DNA of 60,879 nt from Deltaproteobacteria bacterium (GCA_016219225.1 JACRBX010000014.1:1-60879); one strand, 5' to 3'. Shown: positions 41,826 to 50,731, counted from the stretch's first letter. The notes: generated from the sequence alone by a model not told the origin. Numbers and translations are program-made.

Positions 41826-43832
41826 TTAAACATTTAAAGCCGCATCGAATCCTTCCCTGACGGCATCGGAGATTTTTCGCGGTTCTTTGGCATCACCGAT
41901 GGTAACCACTTCTATTTTTAGGTTCCTTGCTTCCAGGGCAAGATCATTAACGGACCTGGACCCCGTGGCCATGATAACCGTGTCTGCCCGGATGGATTCG
42001 GTGCCAGCTTCCGTCTCTATAACCACTCCGTCTTCTTCGATGCCGACCACCTTAACTTGAGAACGGAGATGCACGCCCAAAAGCCCGAGATTTTTGAGCA
42101 GACCCCACCTGGTGCTGGGGCCCACATTCCCGGCCATTTTCGCCATCATCTCCAGGACAGTGATCGTACGACCGCTGCGCCAAAGCAATTCTCGAAGCCG
42201 GTCCAAATCTTCGGCCTCATGATAAGCCAAAAAGGTAAAGGCCTGACTATCCAGAACGTCCAACCGGGCCACATAAAGAGCCGTTTCGCATCCGATGGCC
42301 CCACCACCGATAATGACCACCTGCCGGCCGATTTCAGGTACAGAGCCCTTGAGGATTTCCCAGGCATTAAAGACTATCCGGTTATCTATCACCGGGACAT
42401 TAATCCCCAGCGGTCTGGCCCCGGTAGCCACGACTAATAAATCCGGCTTTTCTTTTTCCACGACTTCCCGGCTCAAGGTCATCCCGAGGTTTATTTTTAC
42501 CCCGGCCTTTTTTACACGGTGCCCCAGGCTTTTCACGGCCTGGGGAAACTCTTCCTTCCCCGGAACGCGGCCGATGAGATTCACCTGGCCTCCTGGTTTC
42601 TCCTCTTTTTCATACAGGGTGACGTCGTGGCCTCTTTGGCGGGCGGTGAGGGCAAATTGCAATCCTGCCGGCCCTCCGCCGGCCACCAGAATCCGCTTTT
42701 TCACCGTGGCTTCTTTGATTTCGGTTTCCCCTTCCCGGCCCACCCTGGGGTTGAGGGTGCAGCAAACGGACCGCCCGGAGAATATTGAGTCGAGACACCC
42801 CTGGTTGCAACCTATGCAAGGCATAATCTCGTCAAGCCGGCCGGTCTTCACTTTATTCGGCAGGTCAGGATCGGCGATGAGAGGTCTTCCCCAGCAGATC
42901 ATATCCGCTGCCCCGGAACGCAGGACCTTCTCAGCCTGCCGTGGGTCTCCTAACCGGTTGGAGGCGAAAACCGGGATCTTTACTTTTTCCTTGATACCCC
43001 GGGCCAGATAGACATAGGCACCGGGAGGGACGTCGCTGGTGATCTGAGGGACCGTGGTCTCGTGCCATCCGCCGGTGACATTGATGGCGTCCGCCCCGGC
43101 CTTTTCCGCCTGGGCACAGAAGAGGGCCGATTCCAGGTTGGTATGGCCCCCTTTGACAAAATCATGTCCCGAGACCCGGATGCCCATGGCCGAATCCTGG
43201 CCGATTGCCTGCCGGACCCTTTGAATCACTTCCAGACCGAAACGCATTCGGTTTTCCAGGGAACCGCCGTATTTATCGGCTCGTTGGTTGGTGACCGGCG
43301 ACAGGAATTCCCCGATCAGGTAGCTGCCGCCGGCGATGATTTCGATGTAATCGAATCCAGCCCAGATGGCCCGCAGTGCGGCTTTGGCAAAGGCCCCCTG
43401 AACTTCCTCGATGTCTTCCCCGGTCATCTCCCTGGGGATTTCACCGGTCAGGGGACTGGCCAGGGCTGAAGGGGCTATTGGGATTATTCCCGTGTATTTG
43501 GAAGAGGCGTTCCGGCCCTGGTGTATCAGTTGTATCCCGATCCTGGCCCCGGTATTTTGATGAAGCTCACCGACAAAATCCCGGATCGGATCGATGTAAT
43601 TATCGTCGAAGAGGGCCGGCATAAAAGGATTGCTCCCGACCCTATCGATGGCCAGGGGGCCCATAATCATGAGGCCTACACCGCCGTTGGCCCTCTCCCG
43701 GTAAAAGGCCTTGTAGCGGCTGGTGAAGGTATAATCGTTGGTATAAAACAAGGCCATGGCCGGCATGACAATCCTGTTCGAGATGGTCATGCCATTGATT
43801 GTTATCGGTTCAAAAAGCCTTATGAATTGCAT
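41826..43832 (-). CDS. NADH:flavin oxidoreductase / 2,4-dienoyl-CoA-reductase type (BaiCD/BaiH-like)
   Basis: This 668-aa multi-domain flavoprotein has an N-terminal FMN TIM barrel (FEPITINGMTISNRIVMPAM, then ADKYGGSLENR). A 4Fe-4S motif CIGCNQGC with a later CCTLNPRVG follows. The C-terminal FAD/NAD domains have VAGGGPAGLQFALTARQRGH and VVIIGGGAIGCETALY. Enoate reduction of dienoyl-CoA or steroid-type enones is typical. It lies 30 nt upstream of the YCF48 gene. The strict active-site Tyr/His pair of FadH could not be checked here. Confidence 0.92.
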   Translation of the reverse strand: MQFIRLFEPITINGMTISNRIVMPAMALFYTNDYTFTSRYKAFYRERANGGVGLMIMGPLAIDRVGSNPFMPALFDDNYIDPIRDFVGELHQNTGARIGIQLIHQGRNASSKYTGIIPIAPSALASPLTGEIPREMTGEDIEEVQGAFAKAALRAIWAGFDYIEIIAGGSYLIGEFLSPVTNQRADKYGGSLENRMRFGLEVIQRVRQAIGQDSAMGIRVSGHDFVKGGHTNLESALFCAQAEKAGADAINVTGGWHETTVPQITSDVPPGAYVYLARGIKEKVKIPVFASNRLGDPRQAEKVLRSGAADMICWGRPLIADPDLPNKVKTGRLDEIMPCIGCNQGCLDSIFSGRSVCCTLNPRVGREGETEIKEATVKKRILVAGGGPAGLQFALTARQRGHDVTLYEKEEKPGGQVNLIGRVPGKEEFPQAVKSLGHRVKKAGVKINLGMTLSREVVEKEKPDLLVVATGARPLGINVPVIDNRIVFNAWEILKGSVPEIGRQVVIIGGGAIGCETALYVARLDVLDSQAFTFLAYHEAEDLDRLRELLWRSGRTITVLEMMAKMAGNVGPSTRWGLLKNLGLLGVHLRSQVKVVGIEEDGVVIETEAGTESIRADTVIMATGSRSVNDLALEARNLKIEVVTIGDAKEPRKISDAVREGFDAALNV

Positions 43833-43894
43833 AGGTCCTTTTCTTCATCAAAAACTCAAACCGCTAAGGGAGCAACGAATCATGATAATGGGTT

Positions 43895-44010
43895 CAAGAA
43901 AAAAGCTCAAAGCTCAAAGCTCAAAGTGAAAACTCAGACGATGGGCAAGGTACAGAGTTCAAGGTTTTTTTACTGGCAACCTGCATCTTGCAACTTGAAA
44001 CTTTAAGCTT
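43895..44010. repeat. 7-bp-period arrays, inverted pair
   Basis: Three units of AGCTCAA with degenerate continuation (43900-43930) are followed by CAACCTG/CATCTTG/CAACTTG units (43977-44005). The complement of the second arm repeats the AAGATGC unit also seen at 14314. Confidence 0.6.
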
Positions 44011-44034
44011 CTTTGCTAAGCAATGTTCAACCAG

Positions 44035-44487
44035 CTACTTTTTGACCGGTCTCCATTTCGGAAGGCTGTATTCCGGTGAACCATCATCGAAAACGACCTC
44101 CAGTTCCATACCGTTCTTTATATCTTTTAAATCACATTCAACGATGGTGGAGACCATCCGAGGACCTTCCTTGAGATCTATTAAGGCCGTTACATACGGC
44201 AGGTCAGGCATAAATGGAAAAGGAACCCCGACCTCATTGACGGCAAAGGCGTAGAGCGTTGCCCGGCCTGATGCCTGCACCCATTCACTGTTGTCACTCT
44301 GACATTCCGTACAGTAAAGATAGGGTGGGTGATCGATATGACCACAATCCTGGCATGTCTTGAGCAGGAGCTTGTGCTCCTTTGCACCTTCCCAGAACGG
44401 TTTGGACCATTTTGTGGCGACCGGCAACGGTTTCCTTAGATCCTCATCGGTAACCTTAAATTTTTCTTTCAGTGTCTTGGCATCCAT
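44035..44487 (-). CDS. DUF35 OB-fold/zinc-ribbon acyl-CoA-associated protein
   Basis: This 150-aa protein has a zinc ribbon CQDCGH ... CTEC followed by an OB fold (GRATLYAFAVNE, ALIDLKEGPRMVST). DUF35 proteins form heteromers with thiolase-like subunits; BbsA of benzylsuccinyl-CoA thiolase and ChsH2 of the Ltp2 steroid retro-aldolase are examples. It lies 45 nt after the thiolase-like gene, its likely partner. The pair should act on a beta-keto- or beta-hydroxyacyl-CoA. Confidence 0.9.
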   Translation of the reverse strand: MDAKTLKEKFKVTDEDLRKPLPVATKWSKPFWEGAKEHKLLLKTCQDCGHIDHPPYLYCTECQSDNSEWVQASGRATLYAFAVNEVGVPFPFMPDLPYVTALIDLKEGPRMVSTIVECDLKDIKNGMELEVVFDDGSPEYSLPKWRPVKK

Positions 44488-44532
44488 CTGTTGGCTCCTT
44501 CATTTATATTCATGGTCATCACGATGTTATAA

Positions 44533-45741
44533 TTAAGGGACTTCATTTCCGAGGACTGTAAAATGGACATCGGAATAGGCCCCGCCGCCACAATTAAATA
44601 TAAGGAACTTTGCATCCGGAACCTGGGCTTTTCCGGCCTTCCCCTGCAACTGGCGCACAGACTCGGCGAACAAAGCAAAACCAACCCCGGTCCCTGTATG
44701 GCCAAAGCTCAGGGCCTCCCCATTAGTTATGGCAGGGTATTTACCGCCAGGGCTTGTCTCCCCGGCCGCGACGAGCGCTCCAGCCTTGCCCTGTTCGGCG
44801 ATACCCATAGCCTCCAGGCAGATGAGGTCCAAATGGGGATAGGCCCCGTAGGCTTCGAAAATATCCATGTCTTTCGGCCCCAGTCCGGCCTGTTCATAGG
44901 CCTCGTTGGCAGGATGCCTATAAAACTTGATCATTTTCCCCATATCCGCAAAATCCGGGACGGCACTGGTGATAAACCTATGGGAATAACGCGATCCTGT
45001 GCCAAGGATATAGACCGGTTTGACGCCGGTCTTCCTGGCCACCTGCCGAGCCTTCTCTGCGGTGGTCATGACGAAGGCGCTTCCCCCGTCACAGAGCACG
45101 TTGCACATAAAAGCGGTGAGGGGGGCGGCAACCATTTTGCTCTTCAGTACGTCTTCAGTGGTTAATTCCTTCTTATTGAACATCGCATTCGGTTGAAGAC
45201 AGGCCCATTTGCGGCAGGCTACGGAAACGGCGGCAATCTGTTCGATAGTAGTGCCGGAGTGCTCCATATAGGCATTGGCCATCATGGCAGCCAGACCGTT
45301 ATAGGTCATACCGTAGGGAACTTCCCATTCCAGGCTCGAGCCGGCCTGGGCAAAATACTTAATTTGCTCATTGGAGCTGAACTGGGAAAAGCGCTGTGCG
45401 TGCACTACAAGCACCATATCCGTGTGACCCGACTCGAGCACGCCCATGGCCGTCTTCAGGATGGAACTGGTTGAGCCTCCTCCGGAGATTGTAGTCGCAT
45501 ATATCTTGTTGTTCTTTGCGCCTATTGCTTCCGGCAGATGGCCGAAGAACATTTCCGTATTGTACTCGGTGCCCATGATGTGCGCGGCAGTCAAGACCGA
45601 ACCGACGTCTTTCATGTTGATTCCCGCATCTTTTACCGCAGCTCTGGCTACCGTATAAGCAATCTCGAATTCGCTCCGCTCCGGAAACAGGCCGTGGGGC
45701 ACCTCACCGGTACCTATAATTGCAAAGTCGCCTTTATTCAT
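44533..45741 (-). CDS. Thiolase-like (SCP2-thiolase/Ltp2-type) protein lacking the nucleophilic Cys
   Basis: The 402-aa protein has a thiolase fold (ARAAVKDAGINMKDV; late SFGHTGTGVGFALFAE with the GHxxG histidine; NCGGGAYSDVHF). Where SCPx-type thiolases have NNCATGS, it has TTISGGGSTSS, with Ser near residue 86 at the Cys position. Ltp2-type retro-aldolases that work with DUF35 partners also lack this Cys, so carbon-carbon cleavage by retro-aldol reaction is likelier than thiolysis. The start at 45741 has AGAGGAGG upstream. It is the first gene of a long minus-strand run. Confidence 0.85.
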   Translation of the reverse strand: MNKGDFAIIGTGEVPHGLFPERSEFEIAYTVARAAVKDAGINMKDVGSVLTAAHIMGTEYNTEMFFGHLPEAIGAKNNKIYATTISGGGSTSSILKTAMGVLESGHTDMVLVVHAQRFSQFSSNEQIKYFAQAGSSLEWEVPYGMTYNGLAAMMANAYMEHSGTTIEQIAAVSVACRKWACLQPNAMFNKKELTTEDVLKSKMVAAPLTAFMCNVLCDGGSAFVMTTAEKARQVARKTGVKPVYILGTGSRYSHRFITSAVPDFADMGKMIKFYRHPANEAYEQAGLGPKDMDIFEAYGAYPHLDLICLEAMGIAEQGKAGALVAAGETSPGGKYPAITNGEALSFGHTGTGVGFALFAESVRQLQGKAGKAQVPDAKFLIFNCGGGAYSDVHFTVLGNEVP

Positions 45742-45806
45742 AATTAGGCCTCCTCTGTTCTTTCCTGACTCGAGTCGCCTTTTAAAGCGCATTTTTCGTA
45801 AAATGA

Positions 45807-45818
45807 CTGACCGGTCAG
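45807..45818. promoter_or_regulatory. TetR operator candidate 1 (thiolase side)
   Basis: CTGACCGGTCAG is a perfect 12-bp palindrome. It lies just downstream of the predicted thiolase start site. Confidence 0.65.
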
Positions 45819-45830
45819 GTTTGAAGCCAG

Positions 45831-45858
45831 ACTATACGAAAATTTGGAGGCCTGTCAA
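45831..45858 (-). promoter_or_regulatory. Sigma-70-type promoter of the thiolase-DUF35 run
   Basis: On the minus strand: TTGACA, a 16-bp spacer and TATAGT. The operator at 45807-45818 lies just downstream, at about +6 to +17. Confidence 0.7.
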
Positions 45859-45954
45859 GAACTTTTTTATAATATTTAACTTTACGCATTATATCAATAT
45901 ATTACCGTGAAAATATATAATTCTGAGACCGATTGAGGGATTTTATTTTTTTTC

Positions 45955-45985
45955 TTGACATCGTTAAACAAGTAAATTATATATT
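45955..45985 (+). promoter_or_regulatory. Sigma-70-type promoter of the TetR gene
   Basis: TTGACA at 45955-45960, a 17-bp spacer and TATATA at 45978 (or TATATT at 45980 with 19 bp). A degenerate site TGACCAGTCA at 45992-46001 lies near the start of transcription. Confidence 0.6.
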
Positions 45986-46164
45986 GAACCATGACCAGTC
46001 AGTCAGTTTTTCAAAAAAGGTTTCGAGCGATTCTGCCGGTTGACGATTCGAATCAATCAACAGGGCTTTCCCATCACAATCGTTCGGCATTCATTGAAAA
46101 CCTCTCAGAATTATGCAATCATAAAAAGAATAGATCTAAATCACCAGAGGGGGAGGTTACTGAT

Positions 46165-47100
46165 ATGAATGACCGGTCATTAAGCAAAAAACAAGAGATC
46201 ATTGATAAAGCCATAGAATATTTTTCCAAGAACGGCATTGCCGAGACCAAGATAGAGGAAATTACCAATGCCCTCGGCATAGGGAAAGGGACCCTCTATC
46301 TTTATTTTAAGGGTAAGAAAGAGTTGCTGCTCAATTGCATCGACCGGTTGACCACCGTTGTCATACCCAAAGAGGTCTGGCTCGATATCCGGGAAGAAAC
46401 CAACTACAAACTCAGATTTCAGAAAAGGCTCGTTGCCTTTCTCAAGGCCTACCCGACCTTCTGCGGCATCCTGAACCTCGTTAACCAGAGCCTGGAAGGC
46501 AAAGATCCTGAGTTGGCTAAAAAGGCCGGTGATGCCTATCGGTTGCTCGCGGGTCCTTTGACAAAGGATTTCCGCTGGGCGATCAAGCATGGCTGGGTGA
46601 AGGAAATCGATGCAGAGGTCTTGGCCTTCATTATGCTGGGACTGGGTGAAGGCCTGGGCAATATGCTCAAGATCGATCCACGTTACTCACCCGAAAAACT
46701 GGCAGAGATTACCTGGGACATGACCATCAATGGTATCGGCTCCTCTGAAACGGTGAAACCGGAAGAAGCGGGTTCTCTCTATTGGGATTTACGCGATTCC
46801 GGTAATAAAAATCTGCGTATCTACAACCTCAGCTTTAATGGGAAAAGCTATCTTACCGGTGATTTTGGGAAAGGGGAACTCCAGGTTTCCTTAAGGAATA
46901 TTGCCTCTATGTCCATAAAGACTGCCGGTGATGCTTCATCAGTCATAGTGAAGACGAAGAATGATAAGTCCATCATCTTGATGGTTGACGGCAATACCCG
47001 CCTGTCCGCAGAAACGGAGTTCGGTCGTTATGAAATTTTTTTGCGACAGGTTACCCATATATCGGCCATATTAGAAGAAAGCCGATCAAGAAAGGATTGA
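46165..47100 (+). CDS. TetR-family regulator with extra C-terminal domain
   Basis: The N-terminal ~60 residues form a TetR helix-turn-helix (KIEEITNALGIGKGTLYLYFKGK). A helical ligand domain follows to about residue 200. The last ~110 residues (from about DLRDSGNKNLRIYNL) are an extra domain of predicted beta-strands with no family I recognise. Total 311 aa against ~200 for ordinary TetR. The start at 46165 has GGGGGAGG upstream; the longer frame from 45991 would begin at the promoter's start site. It is probably an autorepressor that also controls the thiolase run and the enoyl-CoA hydratase genes downstream. Confidence 0.85.
   Translation: MNDRSLSKKQEIIDKAIEYFSKNGIAETKIEEITNALGIGKGTLYLYFKGKKELLLNCIDRLTTVVIPKEVWLDIREETNYKLRFQKRLVAFLKAYPTFCGILNLVNQSLEGKDPELAKKAGDAYRLLAGPLTKDFRWAIKHGWVKEIDAEVLAFIMLGLGEGLGNMLKIDPRYSPEKLAEITWDMTINGIGSSETVKPEEAGSLYWDLRDSGNKNLRIYNLSFNGKSYLTGDFGKGELQVSLRNIASMSIKTAGDASSVIVKTKNDKSIILMVDGNTRLSAETEFGRYEIFLRQVTHISAILEESRSRKD
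46168..46181. promoter_or_regulatory. TetR operator candidate over the regulator's start codon
   Basis: AATGACCGGTCATT, a perfect 14-bp palindrome beginning right after the ATG at 46165-46167. It resembles the TGAATGA-N4-TCATTCA operator type known for the fatty-acid regulator FadR of Bacillus. Confidence 0.65.
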
Positions 47101-47162
47101 CGATTGTCGATTGAAAGATATTTTGAATCAAAAATCATCAACCATAAATGGAAAGAGAGAAG

Positions 47163-47963
47163 ATGGGAAAAAAGGTCTATGAGACCATCCTCTATGAAAC
47201 GAAAGATCGGGTGGCTACCATAACCCTTAATCGACCGGAGGTCCGGAACGCCATCAATCAGGAGATGGCCGCAGAATTGCTTGATGCCCTCCGTGACTTT
47301 AAAGAGGATAAAGAGACCAAGGTGGGGATATTAACCGGGGCGGGAGAAAAAATATTCTGCGCCGGCGGGGATATTGCCATGTTTTTTGAAAAACTGGCCA
47401 AAGATTCCATGGCCCGGTACGACTGGCTCATTACCGGTGATGAGATCACCCGGCTGATGATGGAGCGGATAGAAAAACCGATCATCGCCGCGGTGAACGG
47501 TCATTGCCTGGCTGGCGGCCTGGAACTGGCGATGGCTTGTGATTTCATCATTGCCTCGGAGAATGCCACCTTCGGGTTGGCTGAAATCGACATCGGCCTG
47601 ATTCCCGGATGGGGCGGGACGACCCGTCTGTTACGGGCCATCCCGGCCAGAAAGGCCAAAGAGATGATTTATACCGGGACCCGCATCGAGGCCCTGGAAG
47701 CGGAAAAGCTGGGCCTGGTCAATAAGGTTGCACCCCGAGGCCAGGCTTATGAAACGGCCCTTGAAATAGCGAAGAAGATTGCCGGTAAGTCTTCCTATAC
47801 CTTAAGACTGGCCAAAAAGGCCTTGACCTACGGATTGGAGGTATCGGGCATGGATGCTGCCCTATTCATTGAGCGGGGGGCGGCCAGCTTAGCTTCGGAA
47901 GGAGAAGGTTTTCAGGAGGGGGTAAGGGCATTTTTAGAGAAGAGGCCGCCGAAGTTTAAATAG
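47163..47963 (+). CDS. Enoyl-CoA hydratase
   Basis: A crotonase-family hydratase of 266 aa. The oxyanion loop is GEKIFCAGGDI. Both catalytic glutamates are in place, in GGLELAMACDF and FGLAEIDIGLIPG. PGWGGTTRLLR and the C-terminal FQEGVRAFLEKRPPKF are normal. It adds water to a 2-enoyl-CoA made by the acyl-CoA dehydrogenase encoded next. ATG 47163 follows AAAGAGAG; the ATG at 47148 has no RBS. It follows the TetR gene by 62 nt. Confidence 0.92.
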   Translation: MGKKVYETILYETKDRVATITLNRPEVRNAINQEMAAELLDALRDFKEDKETKVGILTGAGEKIFCAGGDIAMFFEKLAKDSMARYDWLITGDEITRLMMERIEKPIIAAVNGHCLAGGLELAMACDFIIASENATFGLAEIDIGLIPGWGGTTRLLRAIPARKAKEMIYTGTRIEALEAEKLGLVNKVAPRGQAYETALEIAKKIAGKSSYTLRLAKKALTYGLEVSGMDAALFIERGAASLASEGEGFQEGVRAFLEKRPPKFK

Positions 47964-48017
47964 GTCTTATTGGACCTATAGGGCATATTTTTTTGACAGA
48001 GGAACGGAGAAAAGACC

Positions 48018-49190
48018 ATGGATTTCGGATTCACGGAAGAGCAGAAGATGCTCAGGGACAATATAAGGAAATTTGTCAATAAGGAAATCAAAGGACCCTA
48101 TGCCCGGGACCTGGATGAAGACCCGGAGAAGATGTTTATCGATGAGGCCATGTGGAAGAAAATTAAAGACCTCGGGGTTTTTGAAATGGCCGTGCCGGAG
48201 GAATACGGCGGTGTGGGTGGAACCTTCATGGATGACGTGATCATCAATGAGGAATTTGCCCGGGGCTCGGCGGCTGTGGCCATGTCCTTCGGAGCCACCA
48301 CCGGTTTCGGGGCCAGGGCCATCCTTTTCAGCGGCTCGGAGGAGCAGAAACGATTCTTCCTTCCCAAGATCGCCGAGGCCGAGATCCGGTTCGCCATGGC
48401 GGTGACTGAACCGGGAGGGGGTACGGATATCCTCGGGGCCTTGAGGACCTTTGCCCGGCAGGAGGGGGACTCTTTCGTCGTTAGCGGCCAGAAGGTATTC
48501 ATCACTAATGCTCACAAGGCTGATTACCTATTAACTCTCGTAAAAACGGACAGGGAAACGACTAAAAAAACAAACGCCCTTTCCCTCTTCCTGATTCCGG
48601 TACGTGATAATCCGGGAATAAAGATCGTCCCCCTTAAAAAATTCACCATTAAAGGGGCCTCGGCCTGCGAAATTTTTTTCGACGAGGCGAGGGTCCCCGC
48701 TGCCTTCATGCTGGGCAAACTAAATAACGGCTGGTATGAGCTTTTAAAGACGCTTAACCACGAAAGAATCATGGTGGCGGCCCTGACCAATGGCATCGGC
48801 CAGGCGGCCCTGGAAGATATGGTCGAATATGCCAGGACCCGGGAAGCCTTCAGCCGGCCGATCGGACAATATCAGGCTATTCAGCATAAAATAGCCGATA
48901 CGGTTATGGATCTGGAATTCGCTAAACTGATTACCTACAAGGCCACCTGGCTGCTTGAGGCCGGACACCCCTGTCACCTGGAAGCCGCCATGGCTAAGCT
49001 GGTCAGCTCCGAAATGGCCTTTAAGGCGGCCACCCGGGGCCTGGATATCCTGGCCGGATACGGGGTCACCATCGAATATGATATGCAGCGCTATTTCAGG
49101 GATTCCCGTCAATGCACCTTTTCGCCCATCTCCAATGAAATGGTGCGCAATTTTATTGCCGAGAACTATGGCCTTCCAAGGTCTTATTGA
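48018..49190 (+). CDS. Acyl-CoA dehydrogenase with FSPISNEM-type C-terminus
   Basis: The 390-aa FAD enzyme has AVTEPGGGTDILGA, SGQKVFITNAH and LDILAGYGVTIEYDMQRYFRD. At the classical catalytic Glu site it has TFSPISNEM instead of YEGT. LNHER supplies Glu249 at the isovaleryl-CoA-dehydrogenase base position. The same variant recurs in the gene at 4109, but the two C-termini differ, so they are not recent duplicates. A cyclic or branched acyl-CoA is likely. It lies 54 nt after the hydratase. Confidence 0.9.
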   Translation: MDFGFTEEQKMLRDNIRKFVNKEIKGPYARDLDEDPEKMFIDEAMWKKIKDLGVFEMAVPEEYGGVGGTFMDDVIINEEFARGSAAVAMSFGATTGFGARAILFSGSEEQKRFFLPKIAEAEIRFAMAVTEPGGGTDILGALRTFARQEGDSFVVSGQKVFITNAHKADYLLTLVKTDRETTKKTNALSLFLIPVRDNPGIKIVPLKKFTIKGASACEIFFDEARVPAAFMLGKLNNGWYELLKTLNHERIMVAALTNGIGQAALEDMVEYARTREAFSRPIGQYQAIQHKIADTVMDLEFAKLITYKATWLLEAGHPCHLEAAMAKLVSSEMAFKAATRGLDILAGYGVTIEYDMQRYFRDSRQCTFSPISNEMVRNFIAENYGLPRSY

Positions 49191-49229
49191 TCGTGGAAAG
49201 CAAAAAATAAAAGTCAGGAGGAGTGTCCA

Positions 49230-50618
49230 ATGGAAGAAAAAGAGAGCAAGAAAGAGGTCTTAAAAAACTTAACAGCGCCGCTCAAAATAGGTCCCTTCGA
49301 ATTGAGGAATCGGATTGCCCTGGCCCCTATGAACGAGACTATGGCCGGCGCCAATGGTGAGTGCACCTATCAGGAAGTATGTTATTACGGCACACGGGCC
49401 AAAGGTGGAACCGCTCTGGTTACGACCGGTGCGATCATGGGTACCAGGCTGGGTTCGAGGTTTGTCTGGGGCCGTAACATGTACTGTTTCAACGCCGGTC
49501 ATCTTCAGGGCCTTGGGATGCTGACCACACATATCCACTATTTTGGTGGTTTGGCCAGTGCCCAGATGAGCATGGGCTTCGGCCGTCAGGGACACTCTTA
49601 TGACGAACATGAACTCGCCCCCGCTCCCACTGCCGGTCTTCCCTATGAGGCTGCGGTCGAGAGCTTTACCTCCGGAATCGGCCCTATTTTCCGGAAAAGC
49701 GAGAAGGCCCGTCAATTCCTTATCGGACAGCAGACCAGAGAAATGAGCATTTCCGAGATTCAATCCGAACAGAAGGAATATGCGGCCAGTTGCCAGCTTG
49801 CCGTGACGGCCGGTTTCGATATGATCGAAATTCATGGTCCCCATGGCTATCTCGAGCATGAATTCCTCTCACCGCTCTCGAACAAACGGACCGATATGTA
49901 CGGCGGGGAATGGAGAAACCGTAAACGCCTCATCAACGATACCATGGACCAAGTTCGTTACGCCTGTCCGGGAGTTGCCGTGGGTGTCCGAATCAGCGCC
50001 GAGGAACATCAGGAGGGGGGATTGACCCGTGAGGAAATGATCGATCTGGCCAGGGACCTGGAGGCCAGGGGGGCTGACTTCATCAGCCTATCCGATGGAG
50101 GAGGTTACGAAGAGACAAGCCACCTTGTAGGGACAAAAGAGGTGGCCGAACACATCCCAGACGCCGGGGCGGATTTTAAAAAGGCCTTAAAAATCCCCGT
50201 TATCGTGGCTTCACAGCATGATCCTATAAAGGCCGACGCGGATATCGGCGCCGGTAAATTTGATGTCTCTGCATTGGCACGGCAGCTATTTGTCGACCCC
50301 GAATATGCCAACAAGGTCATGGAGGGTCGACAGGATGAGATCATCCGCTGTAAAAGGTGTAACATCTGCCTCATGCGTTGTCTTTCCGGGATCACCCCGG
50401 AATGTCCGCAAAATCCCTGGCTTGGAAGGGAATATGCCAATCCCGACTATGGCTTCGGAGCACGGCAGAAACATGAATCGATCCTTATGAAGGGCATGCA
50501 GAATGCGCCTATGCCGGCACTGGATAAACCCTGGTGGAAGAAAGAGTTCCCTTTGATGGAAAAAAACTGGAGGGGGTTCCGTGGTCCCGGCGCGCGGTGG
50601 TCGAAGGAAGAGGAATAG
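49230..50618 (+). CDS. Old-yellow-enzyme-type flavin oxidoreductase with 4Fe-4S motif, no FAD/NAD domain
   Basis: It is a 462-aa FMN TIM-barrel protein (FELRNRIALAPM, LSNKRTDMYGGEWRNR). The cluster motif is CKRCNICLMRC with a following CPQNP. Unlike the 668-aa protein at 41826 it ends after the cluster and lacks the C-terminal dinucleotide domains, so electrons must come from a partner. Enoyl or enone reduction on the pathway intermediate is expected. Gap to the dehydrogenase is 39 nt. Confidence 0.88.
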   Translation: MEEKESKKEVLKNLTAPLKIGPFELRNRIALAPMNETMAGANGECTYQEVCYYGTRAKGGTALVTTGAIMGTRLGSRFVWGRNMYCFNAGHLQGLGMLTTHIHYFGGLASAQMSMGFGRQGHSYDEHELAPAPTAGLPYEAAVESFTSGIGPIFRKSEKARQFLIGQQTREMSISEIQSEQKEYAASCQLAVTAGFDMIEIHGPHGYLEHEFLSPLSNKRTDMYGGEWRNRKRLINDTMDQVRYACPGVAVGVRISAEEHQEGGLTREEMIDLARDLEARGADFISLSDGGGYEETSHLVGTKEVAEHIPDAGADFKKALKIPVIVASQHDPIKADADIGAGKFDVSALARQLFVDPEYANKVMEGRQDEIIRCKRCNICLMRCLSGITPECPQNPWLGREYANPDYGFGARQKHESILMKGMQNAPMPALDKPWWKKEFPLMEKNWRGFRGPGARWSKEEE

Positions 50619-50697
50619 CAGTGATGAGGCAGACCAATGGGACTGTTCCCCCTTAATCCGGGAGGTGCGGAGAACATAAACGCCTCTCTTAACATAC

Positions 50698-50731
50698 GGG
50701 ACAGTTCCGGCCTATGGCCTCGGGCTGTCCC
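50698..50731. repeat. Compound hairpin between genes
   Basis: GGGACAG pairs with CTGTCCC, with an inner GGCC-TAT-GGCC stem. It is 80 nt past the flavin oxidoreductase stop. A GGGACTGT segment at 50639 repeats the motif. No T-run, so its role is unclear. Confidence 0.5.

Larger units (their letters stand above)
45742..46164. other. 423-bp divergent regulatory region (thiolase versus TetR)
   Basis: It holds two divergent promoters, TGACCGGTCA-type sites and a leader of about 175 nt before the TetR start codon. The stretch 45870-45950 is A/T-rich. No gene is seen. Confidence 0.7.

Noticed and set aside
45991-46164. 58-residue N-terminal extension of the TetR protein
   Set aside because: The frame begins at the promoter's predicted start site. 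The ATG at 46165 has GGGGGAGG upstream and begins the standard TetR fold.
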